Assembly (NCBI GenBank): GCA_016293845.1
Contig: JAEDDH010000003.1
Location: 62,001 to 126,000 of the forward strand
DNA from: Bacteroidales bacterium
Lineage (GTDB): Bacteria; Bacteroidota; Bacteroidia; Bacteroidales; UBA3824
DNA length: 64,000 bases
Direction of reading: 5' to 3'
The position numbers and the translations under genes are program-made. Of the stretch, positions 52,754 through 61,456 are shown in pieces (position 1 is the first letter of the stretch; the number at the start of each line of letters is the position of its first letter). The notes beneath the pieces are model-generated. The model did no database searches, had not been told where the DNA came from, and saw nothing but the letters and a program-made list of their open reading frames with translations.

Positions 52754-54052
52754 ATGCTTTCGGCGGTGGCATACATAGTAGAATCATCGGTTATATTTGC
52801 AGTGCTTATAAATTTTTACAAATATGCCTGCTACCGTCAAACCTATTACAAGTGGGATCGATTTCTACTAATTGCCTGCATAGTAATATGCTACGCACTG
52901 CCGTTTTGCAAAATTAGCGAAGACGAATCTAACACCAAAACCGAAACCGAACCTGTATCGATAACAGGCATCGCATTAGGCGAAAACAGCCACACAATCA
53001 CACTCTCAAGGCAAACCACTTTTGCCACAATAGCCAAAAACGCACTACACAGCCCCACATTCCACACATTATTATTTATATTAATGATAGCGTATATAGT
53101 GTGCGCGGCAATAAAGGCAGTATCAGTATTATCTGCACTGCTAAAAATACTCCGACTAAGACGCGGAAAGCCAGAAACCATTGACAACGGCATCAAAATT
53201 TACACCGCCGATAGTCGCACACCAGCGTTCTCGTTCTTTGACAATGTATTTGTAAACAAGGCGTTCTGCAACCTCGATAGCCGTTCGCAAGAGACAATTC
53301 TCAACCACGAACGCCAGCACATACGAGGACGCCACAGCATTGATATCATCATCTTTGCCATACTCTCAATAGTGCAATGGTTCAACCCTGCTGTTAAAAA
53401 AGCCGCAGCACTCAGCCGACAGATTTGCGAAAACATAGCCGACTCGTCTGCCACCGAGGGCGACAAAAAAGATTACGCGTTGCTTCTGTTAAAACTCGGC
53501 AGCAATAACCCCAAACCTTCGTCAACAGAAACAGACACAGAAGGCAGTATCAAAAGCCGTGTGCTCAATATCTACTCTTACGATAGCGCACAAAACCGAA
53601 AAATACGATTTGCCTGTTCGCTGCCCATATTGCTATTGTTAATAATCTGTTACCTAATAATAGGCGGCAAAATGAGCACAAAAAACAAAGACGGGTTAGA
53701 GTTTCCAATAAAAGGCGGCTACACATTGGCAGCAGAATACTTTGAAGACCGCATTTGCACAATAAAGGATGGACGGAAATATTACGTTTCGCATCCCGAA
53801 ACAGCATTCTACGTACCCGAAAACACAGTAATAGTTGCACCGATTACAGGCACAGCCACATCAGCAAACGACAACGAAATTGCCATAACATCGGGCGACA
53901 CCACTATCACTATCAAATACATATCGTTGGTAAGCAAAAGCAAAACGGTAACACTCGGTCAAGAGATAGGGCGAGCCACTACCCTGCCACTGTCGATAAA
54001 AACCGAAATAAAAAACAAAGCAATCGACCCAGCGATAATATTCAACTACTAA
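52754..54052 (+). CDS. BlaR1-like M56 membrane metallopeptidase with M23-like C-terminus
   Basis: A 432-residue membrane protein: helices near 4-20, 37-50 and 105-130, then the M56 zinc site HERQH (185-189) followed by a fourth helix region and a membrane helix at about 290-305 (LPILLLLIICYLIIGG). The outer C-terminal 115 residues look like a lysostaphin/M23 fold (VIVAPITGTATSANDNEIAITSGDTTITIKYISLV...VTLGQEIGRATTLP...AIDPAIIF), but the M23 metal-binding His/Asp are missing, so it may sense peptidoglycan rather than cut it. Usual BlaR1 has a penicillin-binding sensor there. It forms a unit with the repressor. Confidence 0.85.
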   Translation: MLSAVAYIVESSVIFAVLINFYKYACYRQTYYKWDRFLLIACIVICYALPFCKISEDESNTKTETEPVSITGIALGENSHTITLSRQTTFATIAKNALHSPTFHTLLFILMIAYIVCAAIKAVSVLSALLKILRLRRGKPETIDNGIKIYTADSRTPAFSFFDNVFVNKAFCNLDSRSQETILNHERQHIRGRHSIDIIIFAILSIVQWFNPAVKKAAALSRQICENIADSSATEGDKKDYALLLLKLGSNNPKPSSTETDTEGSIKSRVLNIYSYDSAQNRKIRFACSLPILLLLIICYLIIGGKMSTKNKDGLEFPIKGGYTLAAEYFEDRICTIKDGRKYYVSHPETAFYVPENTVIVAPITGTATSANDNEIAITSGDTTITIKYISLVSKSKTVTLGQEIGRATTLPLSIKTEIKNKAIDPAIIFNY

Positions 54053-54091
54053 TTCATATAACGTAACTTAACTACCTAATACTTTGATACT

Positions 54092-54287
54092 ATGCAAAAC
54101 AAAAAAAACAGCAAGCGCCGACCTTGAAAGCAAACGAGGAATAATGTTTCTGATAGGTCTTGCCATATCGCTCGGGCTAATATACGCAGTGTTGAGCTAC
54201 GAAAAGCCCAAGCCCACATACGAGGAGGTAACTGTAACCCTCCCGGCGGAAAGTATAATCATCACAGAAATAATTTCTCCGCCATAA
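54092..54287 (+). pseudogene. truncated TonB copy
   Basis: With one A removed from the A8 run after the start, the frame reads MQNKKTASADLESKRGIMFLIGLAISLGLIYAVLSYEKPKP and ends early (IIITEIISPP, stop at 54287). This is the N-terminal anchor of the TonB-like gene that follows 113 bases later (DLEGKKTIFLEIGFVLTLL). The proline-rich and TonB_C parts are gone. Confidence 0.65.
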
Positions 54288-54400
54288 GTTAAATTATTAT
54301 TAAAAAAAATTTGCGTATAAAAAATAAACACCATAATTTTACACGCTCGAAAATGTAGAACATTAACATTAAATATAAACACACAAAAACATAAATCAAA

Positions 54401-55090
54401 ATGGAAGAAAAAAAATCACAAAAAGCCGATCTCGAAGGTAAGAAAACCATCTTCTTAGAAATCGGTTTCGTTCTCACCCTCTTAATTGTGTGGTGGGCGT
54501 TCGAATTCAGCACAAAAGCAGAAAAAGCAGAAGACCTCGGTACAGTTGCATTCACCGAAGACATTGTAGAAGAAATTCCTATCACTCGTCAAGAGCAGAT
54601 AGAGCTTCCTCCTCCACCTCCTCAACAAACCGTTGCCGACATTATTGAGGTGGTAGACGACAAAATCGAAATCAACGAAGACCTCACAATCGACGAAGCT
54701 GACGAAAACACAGCCATTGAAATTCAAGAAATTGTAGAGGTTGCACCCGTTGAAGAAGAAGAAGAAGAGGCAGCACCTTTCGTTATCGTAGAGGATATGC
54801 CCGAATTCAAAGGCGGAGACAAAGCTCTCTTGAAATATATTGCAGAACACGTGGTTTACCCCGAAATTGCAAAAGAAAACGACATTCAGGGTACAGTATA
54901 CGTTAAGTTTGTAATCAACGAAAAAGGCAAAGTTACCAACGTAGGACTTCTCCGTGGCGTTGACCCCTTGCTCGACAAAGAGGCAATCAAAGTTATCGAA
55001 AGCCTTCCCGATTGGAAACCCGGCAAACAGTCTGGTAAAAACGTAAAAGTTTCGATGCAGGTGCCCATCAAGTTTCAGTTAGCAAACTAA
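54401..55090 (+). CDS. tonB: energy transducer TonB
   Basis: A 229-residue protein. An N-terminal anchor (IFLEIGFVLTLLIVWWAFEF, about 21-40) is followed by an acidic and proline-rich periplasmic arm (IELPPPPPQQTVADIIEVVDD, then long D/E runs), and a complete TonB_C domain (EFKGGDKALLKYIAEHVVYPEIAKENDIQGTVYVKFVINEKGKVTNVGLLRGVDPLLDKEAIKVIESLPDWKPGKQSGKNVKVSMQVPIKFQL). It carries proton-motive energy to outer-membrane receptors. No exbB/exbD are in view. Two broken copies stand upstream. A terminator follows. Confidence 0.9.
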   Translation: MEEKKSQKADLEGKKTIFLEIGFVLTLLIVWWAFEFSTKAEKAEDLGTVAFTEDIVEEIPITRQEQIELPPPPPQQTVADIIEVVDDKIEINEDLTIDEADENTAIEIQEIVEVAPVEEEEEEAAPFVIVEDMPEFKGGDKALLKYIAEHVVYPEIAKENDIQGTVYVKFVINEKGKVTNVGLLRGVDPLLDKEAIKVIESLPDWKPGKQSGKNVKVSMQVPIKFQLAN

Positions 55091-55113
55091 TGCAAAAAAA
55101 AACTCACAAAAAA

Positions 55114-55142
55114 AATCTGCCCACTGTTGACACGGGGCAGAT
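55114..55142 (+). terminator. rho-independent terminator after tonB
   Basis: AATCTGCCC pairs with GGGGCAGATT around an 11-base loop, followed by a T8 run. The T-run runs into a TATATTTG box (55150-55157) that may start the usp transcript. Confidence 0.85.
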
Positions 55143-55186
55143 TTTTTTTTATATTTGCAAAAACCGCCTACAACCAATATAAACTT

Positions 55187-55996
55187 ATGACAACAGACAA
55201 GCCAATAATAGTTCCATGGGATTTTAGCGAAAAAGCAGAGTTTGCAATGCTTCATGCTGTCAACATTTCAATAATAACAAACTATCCTATAATACTTGTT
55301 CACATTACTAAACGTCAATCAGACAACTCAGAATATACCCAAAAACTAACTACCAAGGCCAACGAATTAAAGCAACAATACGGAGTTGAAATATCAGCCT
55401 TGGTACGCACAGGCAACATCTTTAATCAAATATCCGACATCATTGCCGAAACCAATGCATTTATTGCCATTATGGGCACACACGGCATGAAAGGACTTCA
55501 AAAACTAACAGGCAGTTGGGCATTAAAAGTAATTACAGGCTCAAAAGCTCCATTTATTGTAGTTCAAGACCGTCCTCAATCAAATGCCGACGTTACAAAA
55601 ATCGTTCTTCCAATGGATTTTAAACTCGAAGAACGAGAGAAACTTGTGTGGACAACATTTCTTGCAAACGTTACCAAATGTAAGTTTTACATTTGTTATA
55701 CCGAAATTGGCGACGAAATAATTCAAAAACGCACCATCGGCAACATAAAAGCAGCCTGCACATATTTAGAAAGCAAAGGAATCAACTACGAACTACATCA
55801 ACTACCCGGCGAAGAAGGCATCGCCAAAGAAACCATAAAATTTGCCAAACAAATCGAAAGCGGAATGATTCTTATTACCACCACCAAAAACATTAAGTTT
55901 CAAGACTATGTGCTTGGTGCTGCCGAACAACAAATTATTGCCAACGATAGCAAAATACCTGTTATGTGCGTCAATCCAAAAGCAGGAACAAAATAA
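55187..55996 (+). CDS. universal stress protein (two UspA domains)
   Basis: 269 residues from MTTDKPIIVPWDFSEKAEFAM. The first Usp domain has the start VPWDFSEKAE and the ATP-binding type IMGTHGMKGLQKLTGSWALKVI (about 95-120); the second (about 145-269) is more diverged and ends IPVMCVNP. Such tandem Usp proteins respond to stress and growth arrest. The start at 55187 is chosen because the upstream frame reads the terminator. Confidence 0.88.
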   Translation: MTTDKPIIVPWDFSEKAEFAMLHAVNISIITNYPIILVHITKRQSDNSEYTQKLTTKANELKQQYGVEISALVRTGNIFNQISDIIAETNAFIAIMGTHGMKGLQKLTGSWALKVITGSKAPFIVVQDRPQSNADVTKIVLPMDFKLEEREKLVWTTFLANVTKCKFYICYTEIGDEIIQKRTIGNIKAACTYLESKGINYELHQLPGEEGIAKETIKFAKQIESGMILITTTKNIKFQDYVLGAAEQQIIANDSKIPVMCVNPKAGTK

Positions 55997-55997
55997 T

Positions 55998-56029
55998 TTT
56001 GCACATTAATAAAATAATATCTACCTTTG
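55998..56029 (+). promoter_or_regulatory. pdxA promoter
   Basis: TTTG (55998-56001), a 20-base spacer and TACCTTTG (56022-56029) fit the Bacteroidota promoter. The start codon at 56056 lies 26 bases further on. Confidence 0.55.
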
Positions 56030-56055
56030 TAATTGGATATAACAAATTTTCGAAA

Positions 56056-57126
56056 ATGGACAAAACAGAAAACAACAAATACGTAATAGGCATTACACAG
56101 GGCGATATCAACGGCATCAACTACGAGATAATAATCAAAGCTCTTGCCGACCCAGAATTATACAACAACTGCACAATAGTAATTTATGGTTCTGCCAAGG
56201 CAATAGGCTTTCACCGCAAAAACCTCAACCTGCCGCAAATCAATTTCAACGCAACCAAAAGCGCTGCAGAACTTGCTCCAAACAAAATAAACCTTATTAA
56301 CATAGGCGACGACAACCTTCGTCTCGAACTCGGAACCTCTACAGTTACCGCAGGCGAATGTGCTGCCGAAGCTCTCAAACTTGCCGTTCAAGATTTAAAA
56401 CAAGGATACATCGATATTTTGGTAACTGCTCCCATCAACAAAAACAACGTTAACGAAGCAGGACTCAAGATACCGGGACACACCGAATTTCTTGCCGATA
56501 ATTACAACACGTCAGATTATCTTATGCTTATGACCTCCGAAGATTTAAAAATTGGAGTTGTAACAGGTCATGTACCTCTAAAAGACGTGGCACACAACAT
56601 AACACCACAAAAAATAGTTCAAAAACTACGCATCATAAACCGCTCGCTCAAAGAGGATTTCACCATCCGCCGTCCAAAAATTGCGGTTCTGGGACTCAAC
56701 CCTCACTCTGGCGACAACGGAGTAATTGGCAACGAAGAATCAGAAATCATTCTCCCCGCACTTAAACAAGCCGAAGAAGAAGGTATAACATGTTTTGGTC
56801 CATATCCTTCGGACGGATTTTTTGCTGCCGAACTCTACAAAAAGTTTGATGCCGTGCTTGCCATGTATCACGACCAAGGATTAATCCCCTTCAAAATAAT
56901 AGCAGGCAACAAAGGCGTCAACTACACCGCTGGATTGCCAATTGTACGCACTTCGCCCGACCACGGTACAGCATACGACATTGCAGGTAAAGGCATTGCC
57001 GACGAAACTTCGCTCAAAGAAGCTATTTACACAGGCATTGCAATCTGGCAAAACCGTCAGTTGCTCAAAGGAATCAATCCACTCAAAAAACTTACTGTAA
57101 CCGAATCGGACAAAAAAATTTGTTAA
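56056..57126 (+). CDS. pdxA: 4-hydroxythreonine-4-phosphate dehydrogenase
   Basis: 356 residues from MDKTENNKYVIGITQGDINGINYEII. Signature stretches of PdxA: VTAPINKNNVNEAGLKIPGHTEFLA (metal-binding His), GVVTGHVPLKDV, GLNPHSGDNGVIGNEE, YHDQGLIPFKII, and PDHGTAYDIAGKG. It oxidises and decarboxylates 4-hydroxythreonine-4-phosphate in pyridoxal phosphate synthesis. The start at 56056 matches the family N-terminus and lies after its own promoter. deoC follows 25 bases later. Confidence 0.93.
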   Translation: MDKTENNKYVIGITQGDINGINYEIIIKALADPELYNNCTIVIYGSAKAIGFHRKNLNLPQINFNATKSAAELAPNKINLINIGDDNLRLELGTSTVTAGECAAEALKLAVQDLKQGYIDILVTAPINKNNVNEAGLKIPGHTEFLADNYNTSDYLMLMTSEDLKIGVVTGHVPLKDVAHNITPQKIVQKLRIINRSLKEDFTIRRPKIAVLGLNPHSGDNGVIGNEESEIILPALKQAEEEGITCFGPYPSDGFFAAELYKKFDAVLAMYHDQGLIPFKIIAGNKGVNYTAGLPIVRTSPDHGTAYDIAGKGIADETSLKEAIYTGIAIWQNRQLLKGINPLKKLTVTESDKKIC

Positions 57127-57151
57127 CCACTACTATTAAAAACAATATACA

Positions 57152-57997
57152 ATGAAAGACTTTTCTTACGAACGTCACGGCTCAGATTTAATTAATTCGC
57201 GCCTCTGCGTTATCGAAAACCGTGCACAAAAAAATAGATCGATAGCGAATCTCAAAAAACTTCACTCGTGTATCGACCTTACATCGCTTAGCAATGCCGA
57301 CAACGAAAACTCCATTGCCGACTTTGTAATGAGCGTCAATACTTTTAAAGAAAATAATCCTGACATACCCAATGTAGCAGGTATATGTGTATATCCCAAG
57401 TTTGTTCCTGTGGTACGAAAAATTCTTGCTGTTCCCGAAGTTAAAATTGTTTCGGTGGCAGGAGCTTTCCCCCATGCACAAACATTTGAAGAGATAAAAA
57501 TTCGCGAAGTAGAACTTGTCGTAGAAGCTGGTGCCGACGAAATAGACGTGGTAATCAATGCAGGCGACATTATCGACGAGGAGCATTCCAAAGCCTTTGC
57601 ATCACTCAAAGATATGAAAAAAGCTTGTGGCAACGCTCACCTCAAAGTAATACTCGAAACAGGCGCATATTCATACGATTCAGACATTTACGAAGCCTCA
57701 ATAATAGCCATGAAAGCAGGTGCCGACTTTATCAAAACCTCAACAGGCAAAATGAATCCTGCTGCCACACACAAAGCTGCATTGATTATGGCAATTGCTA
57801 TCAAAGATTTTGAACGCGCCACTGGCAAAACCATTGGTTTAAAACCCGCTGGAGGTATCCGCACAGCCGATGATGCCCTTATGTATTACACCATTGTAAA
57901 AGAAATTCTTGGCGAAGAACGCATTACACCTGAATATTTCCGCCTTGGTGCAACAAGTCTTTCGGGTGCGCTCATCAAAGAAATCAAAAAAGGATAG
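57152..57997 (+). CDS. deoC: deoxyribose-phosphate aldolase
   Basis: A 281-residue class I aldolase. The Schiff-base Lys is in GADFIKTSTGKM and a second conserved Lys in IGLKPAGGIRTADDAL; VAGAFPHAQTFEEIKIREVE and EIDVVINAGD are family stretches. It splits deoxyribose-5-phosphate into glyceraldehyde-3-phosphate and acetaldehyde. Length fits the longer eukaryote-like/Bacteroidota DeoC form. Confidence 0.93.
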   Translation: MKDFSYERHGSDLINSRLCVIENRAQKNRSIANLKKLHSCIDLTSLSNADNENSIADFVMSVNTFKENNPDIPNVAGICVYPKFVPVVRKILAVPEVKIVSVAGAFPHAQTFEEIKIREVELVVEAGADEIDVVINAGDIIDEEHSKAFASLKDMKKACGNAHLKVILETGAYSYDSDIYEASIIAMKAGADFIKTSTGKMNPAATHKAALIMAIAIKDFERATGKTIGLKPAGGIRTADDALMYYTIVKEILGEERITPEYFRLGATSLSGALIKEIKKG

Positions 57998-58005
57998 GCT
58001 CTCCC

Positions 58006-59067
58006 CTATCTCGACCAAACCCTCACCTCTCTACCACCAATCAAGAGCGACATTCCATCTTTTTTGCCTTCGTCATCGTACGAAAAACAAATTTTTGGAT
58101 TGTTGCGCTCTTTGTTGCGGCGGTGAAACAATCCCGACAAACGGCGGATTTCGCTTACTCCGCGCTCCCCAATAAAAGTGATATTATCAGCATCTATCAG
58201 GAAATCATCATCGTCGATTTGAGCATAATCAACAGAAACAAAACTCATAGAATCCGCATTAGTAGTCAACTCTGCATAGTCAATTTTGATACGCGCTATA
58301 TCTAAAGATTCGAAAAACATAGGCTGTTCGATTGTGGCAATGGTTTGCGATTCTATTGGTGAAGAAATTAGTTGCGATTCAATTGGAGAAGGATTTGGTT
58401 GCGCTACAATTTGAGAAGCAATGGGGTTAAGAGGTTTCGATTCAGAGGCAGGAATAGCTAACTCATCTTGAGCATCAATTTTATTATCTGCCACAAAAAC
58501 CTTATCCACCACTACCCTACCGCTCGTGGCCATAGTATTAATCAAAATTTCGTTATTAGTCCACACCTTAATTGCAAGCAATGCAAAAAATAGAGCAGCC
58601 ACTGCAGCAGCGTAATACCATATTCTTCTAACCTTGGCATTACGTTTGAGCGTTTGTTTAAATGGATAATGTATATCATTATTATCCTGAATCTTACACT
58701 TAGAAAACAATGCAGCAGAACGGATAATATCATCGTTTTCTAAAAGCATCTTTTCATATTCTGCCGATTCGTGTGGCTGAGCAATATTTTCGGTAACGAG
58801 AACTGCAAGACGGTTGAAATATGGCTCTGACAAATCATCAAAATCAGAAGTATGTTTCAAACTATTCTTAACATCACTGTCCAACGTTTCGTTTTTAGAA
58901 ACATCAACAGAACCTACGCCGCACATTTCAGAATAATCGCTTAGCAGTTCAGCATATTCAGGATTAAGCTCAACAAAACGGTCTACCTCGGCGGCAACTT
59001 CTTTTGAAAGAGCACCGTCGATATAGTCAACTATCAATGCTTCAATATTTTCTGCAGTTACTTTCAT
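58006..59067 (-). CDS. membrane anti-sigma factor-like protein
   Basis: 353 residues: a cytoplasmic N-terminus (IEALIVDYIDGALSKEVAAEVDRFVELNPEYAELL) typical of anti-sigma proteins but without zinc-binding Cys/His, one membrane helix (IWYYAAAVAALFFALLAIKVW, about 150-170), and a periplasmic tail with four repeats around a PIESQ/PIASQ core (residues 210-240). The start overlaps the stop of the adjacent sigma factor gene by 4 bases, the usual sigma/anti-sigma coupling. As the sigma gene is truncated, this protein may have lost its partner. Confidence 0.7.
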   Translation of the reverse strand: MKVTAENIEALIVDYIDGALSKEVAAEVDRFVELNPEYAELLSDYSEMCGVGSVDVSKNETLDSDVKNSLKHTSDFDDLSEPYFNRLAVLVTENIAQPHESAEYEKMLLENDDIIRSAALFSKCKIQDNNDIHYPFKQTLKRNAKVRRIWYYAAAVAALFFALLAIKVWTNNEILINTMATSGRVVVDKVFVADNKIDAQDELAIPASESKPLNPIASQIVAQPNPSPIESQLISSPIESQTIATIEQPMFFESLDIARIKIDYAELTTNADSMSFVSVDYAQIDDDDFLIDADNITFIGERGVSEIRRLSGLFHRRNKERNNPKICFSYDDEGKKDGMSLLIGGREVRVWSR

Positions 59068-59426
59068 AATGATTCCACCAAGTCGTCAAAAGAATAGATA
59101 TGTGATTTTTCTAAAAACTGTTTCAAAAACAACCTTCCCATAAAGATGTAAACCTTAACTTGGGCTATATTCAAACCTGTAATATCAGCAATTTCTTGAT
59201 AAGAATAGCCTTGAAGGTCGCGCAAAAGGATAACACTTCGCTGTTCGGGTTTCATTTTTGAAATAGCCACTTCAAGTATTTCTTGAATAACATTATATTG
59301 TTTAAAAGAAGATTGCGGAGTATTGGTTGATTTATCCAAATCATCGGTATGCTGATTTCGGCGCAAATTATCAATCATTGCATTATGGGCACACGAAAAA
59401 AGATAGGGCTTGGCTTTAATCGCCAT
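59064..59426 (-). CDS. truncated ECF sigma factor
   Basis: 120 residues: the end of region 2 (YLFSCAHNAMIDNLRRNQ, the -10 recognition helix) and region 4 (MKPEQRSVILLRDLQGYSYQEIADITGLNIAQVKVYIFMGRLFLKQF). The family is 160-190 residues long; here about 50-60 N-terminal residues (region 2.1-2.2, core polymerase binding) are absent. The ATG at 59426 lies within the stop region of the upstream secreted-protein gene (11-base overlap), so a deletion seems to have joined the two. Unlikely to be functional as a sigma factor. Confidence 0.6.
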   Translation of the reverse strand: MAIKAKPYLFSCAHNAMIDNLRRNQHTDDLDKSTNTPQSSFKQYNVIQEILEVAISKMKPEQRSVILLRDLQGYSYQEIADITGLNIAQVKVYIFMGRLFLKQFLEKSHIYSFDDLVESL

Positions 59427-59850
59427 TAACCACTCTTTCGTTATTAACCTCTACTGTAACATGCTTGTCAGATACACGACGGTAGATTTTAACAGAATTA
59501 CCATTGCGATTGATTTCTACACGGTTAGAATACGAATTAACCATACCTGAGTTTTGAATAGCATCGAGAGCAATATCAATTTTGGCAATCGTAGAATCAA
59601 TATCGCGAAAACCAGAATTGAGAGCGTCGATACGTTGTGTATTGAGCGACATCTGATTAGCACTATCGCGAAGATTATTGATACGGTTTTCAAAATTTGA
59701 GCGTCCCTCCAAAAGGTCGCACTTGCGGTTGAGGAGCTCGGTTTTAGCCTCCTACAAAAGTCCGGCTACGTTATCTTGAGCGTCGGCATTCCACACATTT
59801 GTGATAGTTATAATCACTGCAGACAAAATAATTGACAATATCTTTTTCAT
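59416..59850 (-). pseudogene. secreted small protein gene with in-frame amber codon
   Basis: From ATG at 59850 the frame gives a signal peptide (MKKILSIILSAVIITITNVW, then NADAQ) and 12 codons later meets TAG at 59752-59754. It continues in the same frame as EAKTELLNRKCDLLEGRSNFENRINNLRDSANQ, a coiled-coil-like stretch, to the stop at 59416. The later segment (VEINRNGNSVKIYRRVSDKHVTVEVNN) is beta-like. A single substitution makes the break; readthrough cannot be excluded but nothing supports it. Confidence 0.55.
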
Positions 59851-60000
59851 GGTTGTATGTTTTTATGATGTTTTGCCATAAGACGGACAACTATAACAAA
59901 AGTTACAGCTCGTTGAAAAAATAATCGCTTTTTTTTAATAAAATATTTGCAAATGTAATCCAAAACCACTTACTTTACATTTTGAAAAAGAAACACACAA

Positions 60001-60510
60001 ATGCAACTTTCAGAGCGTGATTTTGAAAAGCTATTTAAGGAACACTTTGTATCCATCACCATATACAGCCGCAAGATAGTGCAGGACACCGACACCGCCA
60101 AAGACCTTGCGCACCGCAGTTTTGTAAAGGTATGGGAAAAACGCGAAACTCTCCCACCTGAAAGCAACCTAAAAGCGCTCCTCTACCGTATAGCACACAA
60201 CCTATCAATCAATTACATTCGCGACCAAAAGAAATATACAACCGACGAAACATTACCATTATTTGAAAGTGAAAATTCCGACGCCGACAACGATATAGTA
60301 GCAAGCGAGCTTGAAGCCGCTATTGTAGACACCATTCAACACATGCCCGAAAAAAGCCGCGAGGTATTTATTCTCAGCCGCTACCAAAAACTTACTAACC
60401 CTAAAATATCAGAAAAACTCGGCATAAGTATCAAAACTGTAGAGGCTCACATAACATCAGCATTGAAACTACTCCGAAAAAAAATATTCGGGAAAGAGAA
60501 AAAAACATAA
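60001..60510 (+). CDS. ECF sigma factor (FecI-like)
   Basis: A 169-residue complete ECF sigma factor: region 2 (DFEKLFKEHFVSITIYSRKIVQDTDTAKDLAHRSFVKVWEKRETL, then NLKALLYRIAHNLSINYIRDQ) and region 4 (MPEKSREVFILSRYQKLTNPKISEKLGISIKTVEAHITSALKLLRKKI). It directs RNA polymerase to promoters of a TonB-dependent uptake system. It lies divergent from the broken sigma locus and is followed by its FecR-like partner and receptor. Confidence 0.92.
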   Translation: MQLSERDFEKLFKEHFVSITIYSRKIVQDTDTAKDLAHRSFVKVWEKRETLPPESNLKALLYRIAHNLSINYIRDQKKYTTDETLPLFESENSDADNDIVASELEAAIVDTIQHMPEKSREVFILSRYQKLTNPKISEKLGISIKTVEAHITSALKLLRKKIFGKEKKT

Positions 60511-60598
60511 TAAAATACATAGGGTAAAAAACATTTCGCGTGTTACAATTTTAGACTAAAAACATAAAACAAACTAACATTTTTTATAAAAAGGACCA

Positions 60599-61438
60599 AT
60601 GGACAATGTAGATTTAAAAATACCGGAGATACCAGACCTTAAACTGCTCGATATCGACACCGACGCAGAATGGAACAAACTTGCCGGAGAACTTGGATTT
60701 CACCGAAAAGCTAAGATATTAAGGTTTGACGTTATGCTAAAAATTGCTGCGGCAGTATTAATTATACTTGCCACAACGGTATTTATTATGCACAACAACG
60801 AATCCGAAACGCAAACATTTGCAGCTATCGACACTCCAATCGAAACTATTGTAGAGCATAGCACAGCAATTAGTGTAAATCGCAATAGTTCTGTTACTTA
60901 TCACAACAGCAAAGACAAATTCTGCGTAGACCTCAAAGGCGAAGCTTACTTTGATGTAGAAAAGAACCCCGAACGCATTTTTGAAATCTATACTCAAGAT
61001 GTTAAAGTAATAGTTCATGGCACTTCGTTCAATGTTTGCCAAAAAGCTAATGCCACCACAGTTACAGTTACATCAGGCATCGTAGAAGTGGTATCGCCCA
61101 AAGATGGCAATTCGGTAAAAATCACCAAAGACGAAGAACTCACCTACACAGCTAAAGAAGGTTTTGTAGTAAAAAAAATCAACAATTACAACACCATCGC
61201 ATGGAAACTAAAAGAGTTTAAGTTTAACGACACCGAGCTTGGCGATATTATGAAACAACTATCACAAGCATACGGATTTGAATACAAATTTGAAGATATT
61301 GAAAGCGCAAATTATAGAATTTCAGGCACATTTAGCAATCAAAGCCTGTCGTCGATTATCAATATCATCAACCAAACTCTCGACGAAACCAACATAATCC
61401 AAACTCCAGAAGGCGGATATGCGGTTGTAAAGAGATGA
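60599..61438 (+). CDS. FecR-like anti-sigma factor
   Basis: 279 residues: a cytoplasmic N-terminus, a membrane helix (MLKIAAAVLIILATTVFIM, about 44-62), the FecR domain (SSVTYHNSKDKFCVDLKGEAYFDVEKNPERIFEIYTQDVKVIVHGTSFNV) and a C-terminal DUF4974-type domain (LGDIMKQLSQAYGFEYKFEDIESANYRISGTFSNQSLSSIINII). It transmits the signal from the outer-membrane receptor to the sigma factor. It sits between that sigma factor and the receptor gene. Confidence 0.93.
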   Translation: MDNVDLKIPEIPDLKLLDIDTDAEWNKLAGELGFHRKAKILRFDVMLKIAAAVLIILATTVFIMHNNESETQTFAAIDTPIETIVEHSTAISVNRNSSVTYHNSKDKFCVDLKGEAYFDVEKNPERIFEIYTQDVKVIVHGTSFNVCQKANATTVTVTSGIVEVVSPKDGNSVKITKDEELTYTAKEGFVVKKINNYNTIAWKLKEFKFNDTELGDIMKQLSQAYGFEYKFEDIESANYRISGTFSNQSLSSIINIINQTLDETNIIQTPEGGYAVVKR

Positions 61439-61456
61439 TATATCAATTAAAACCAA

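Noticed and set aside
60700..61042. Minus-strand frames inside the FecR-like gene and similar shadows in manC, fabF and metG
   Set aside because: Opposite-strand frames of well-identified genes with no independent support.
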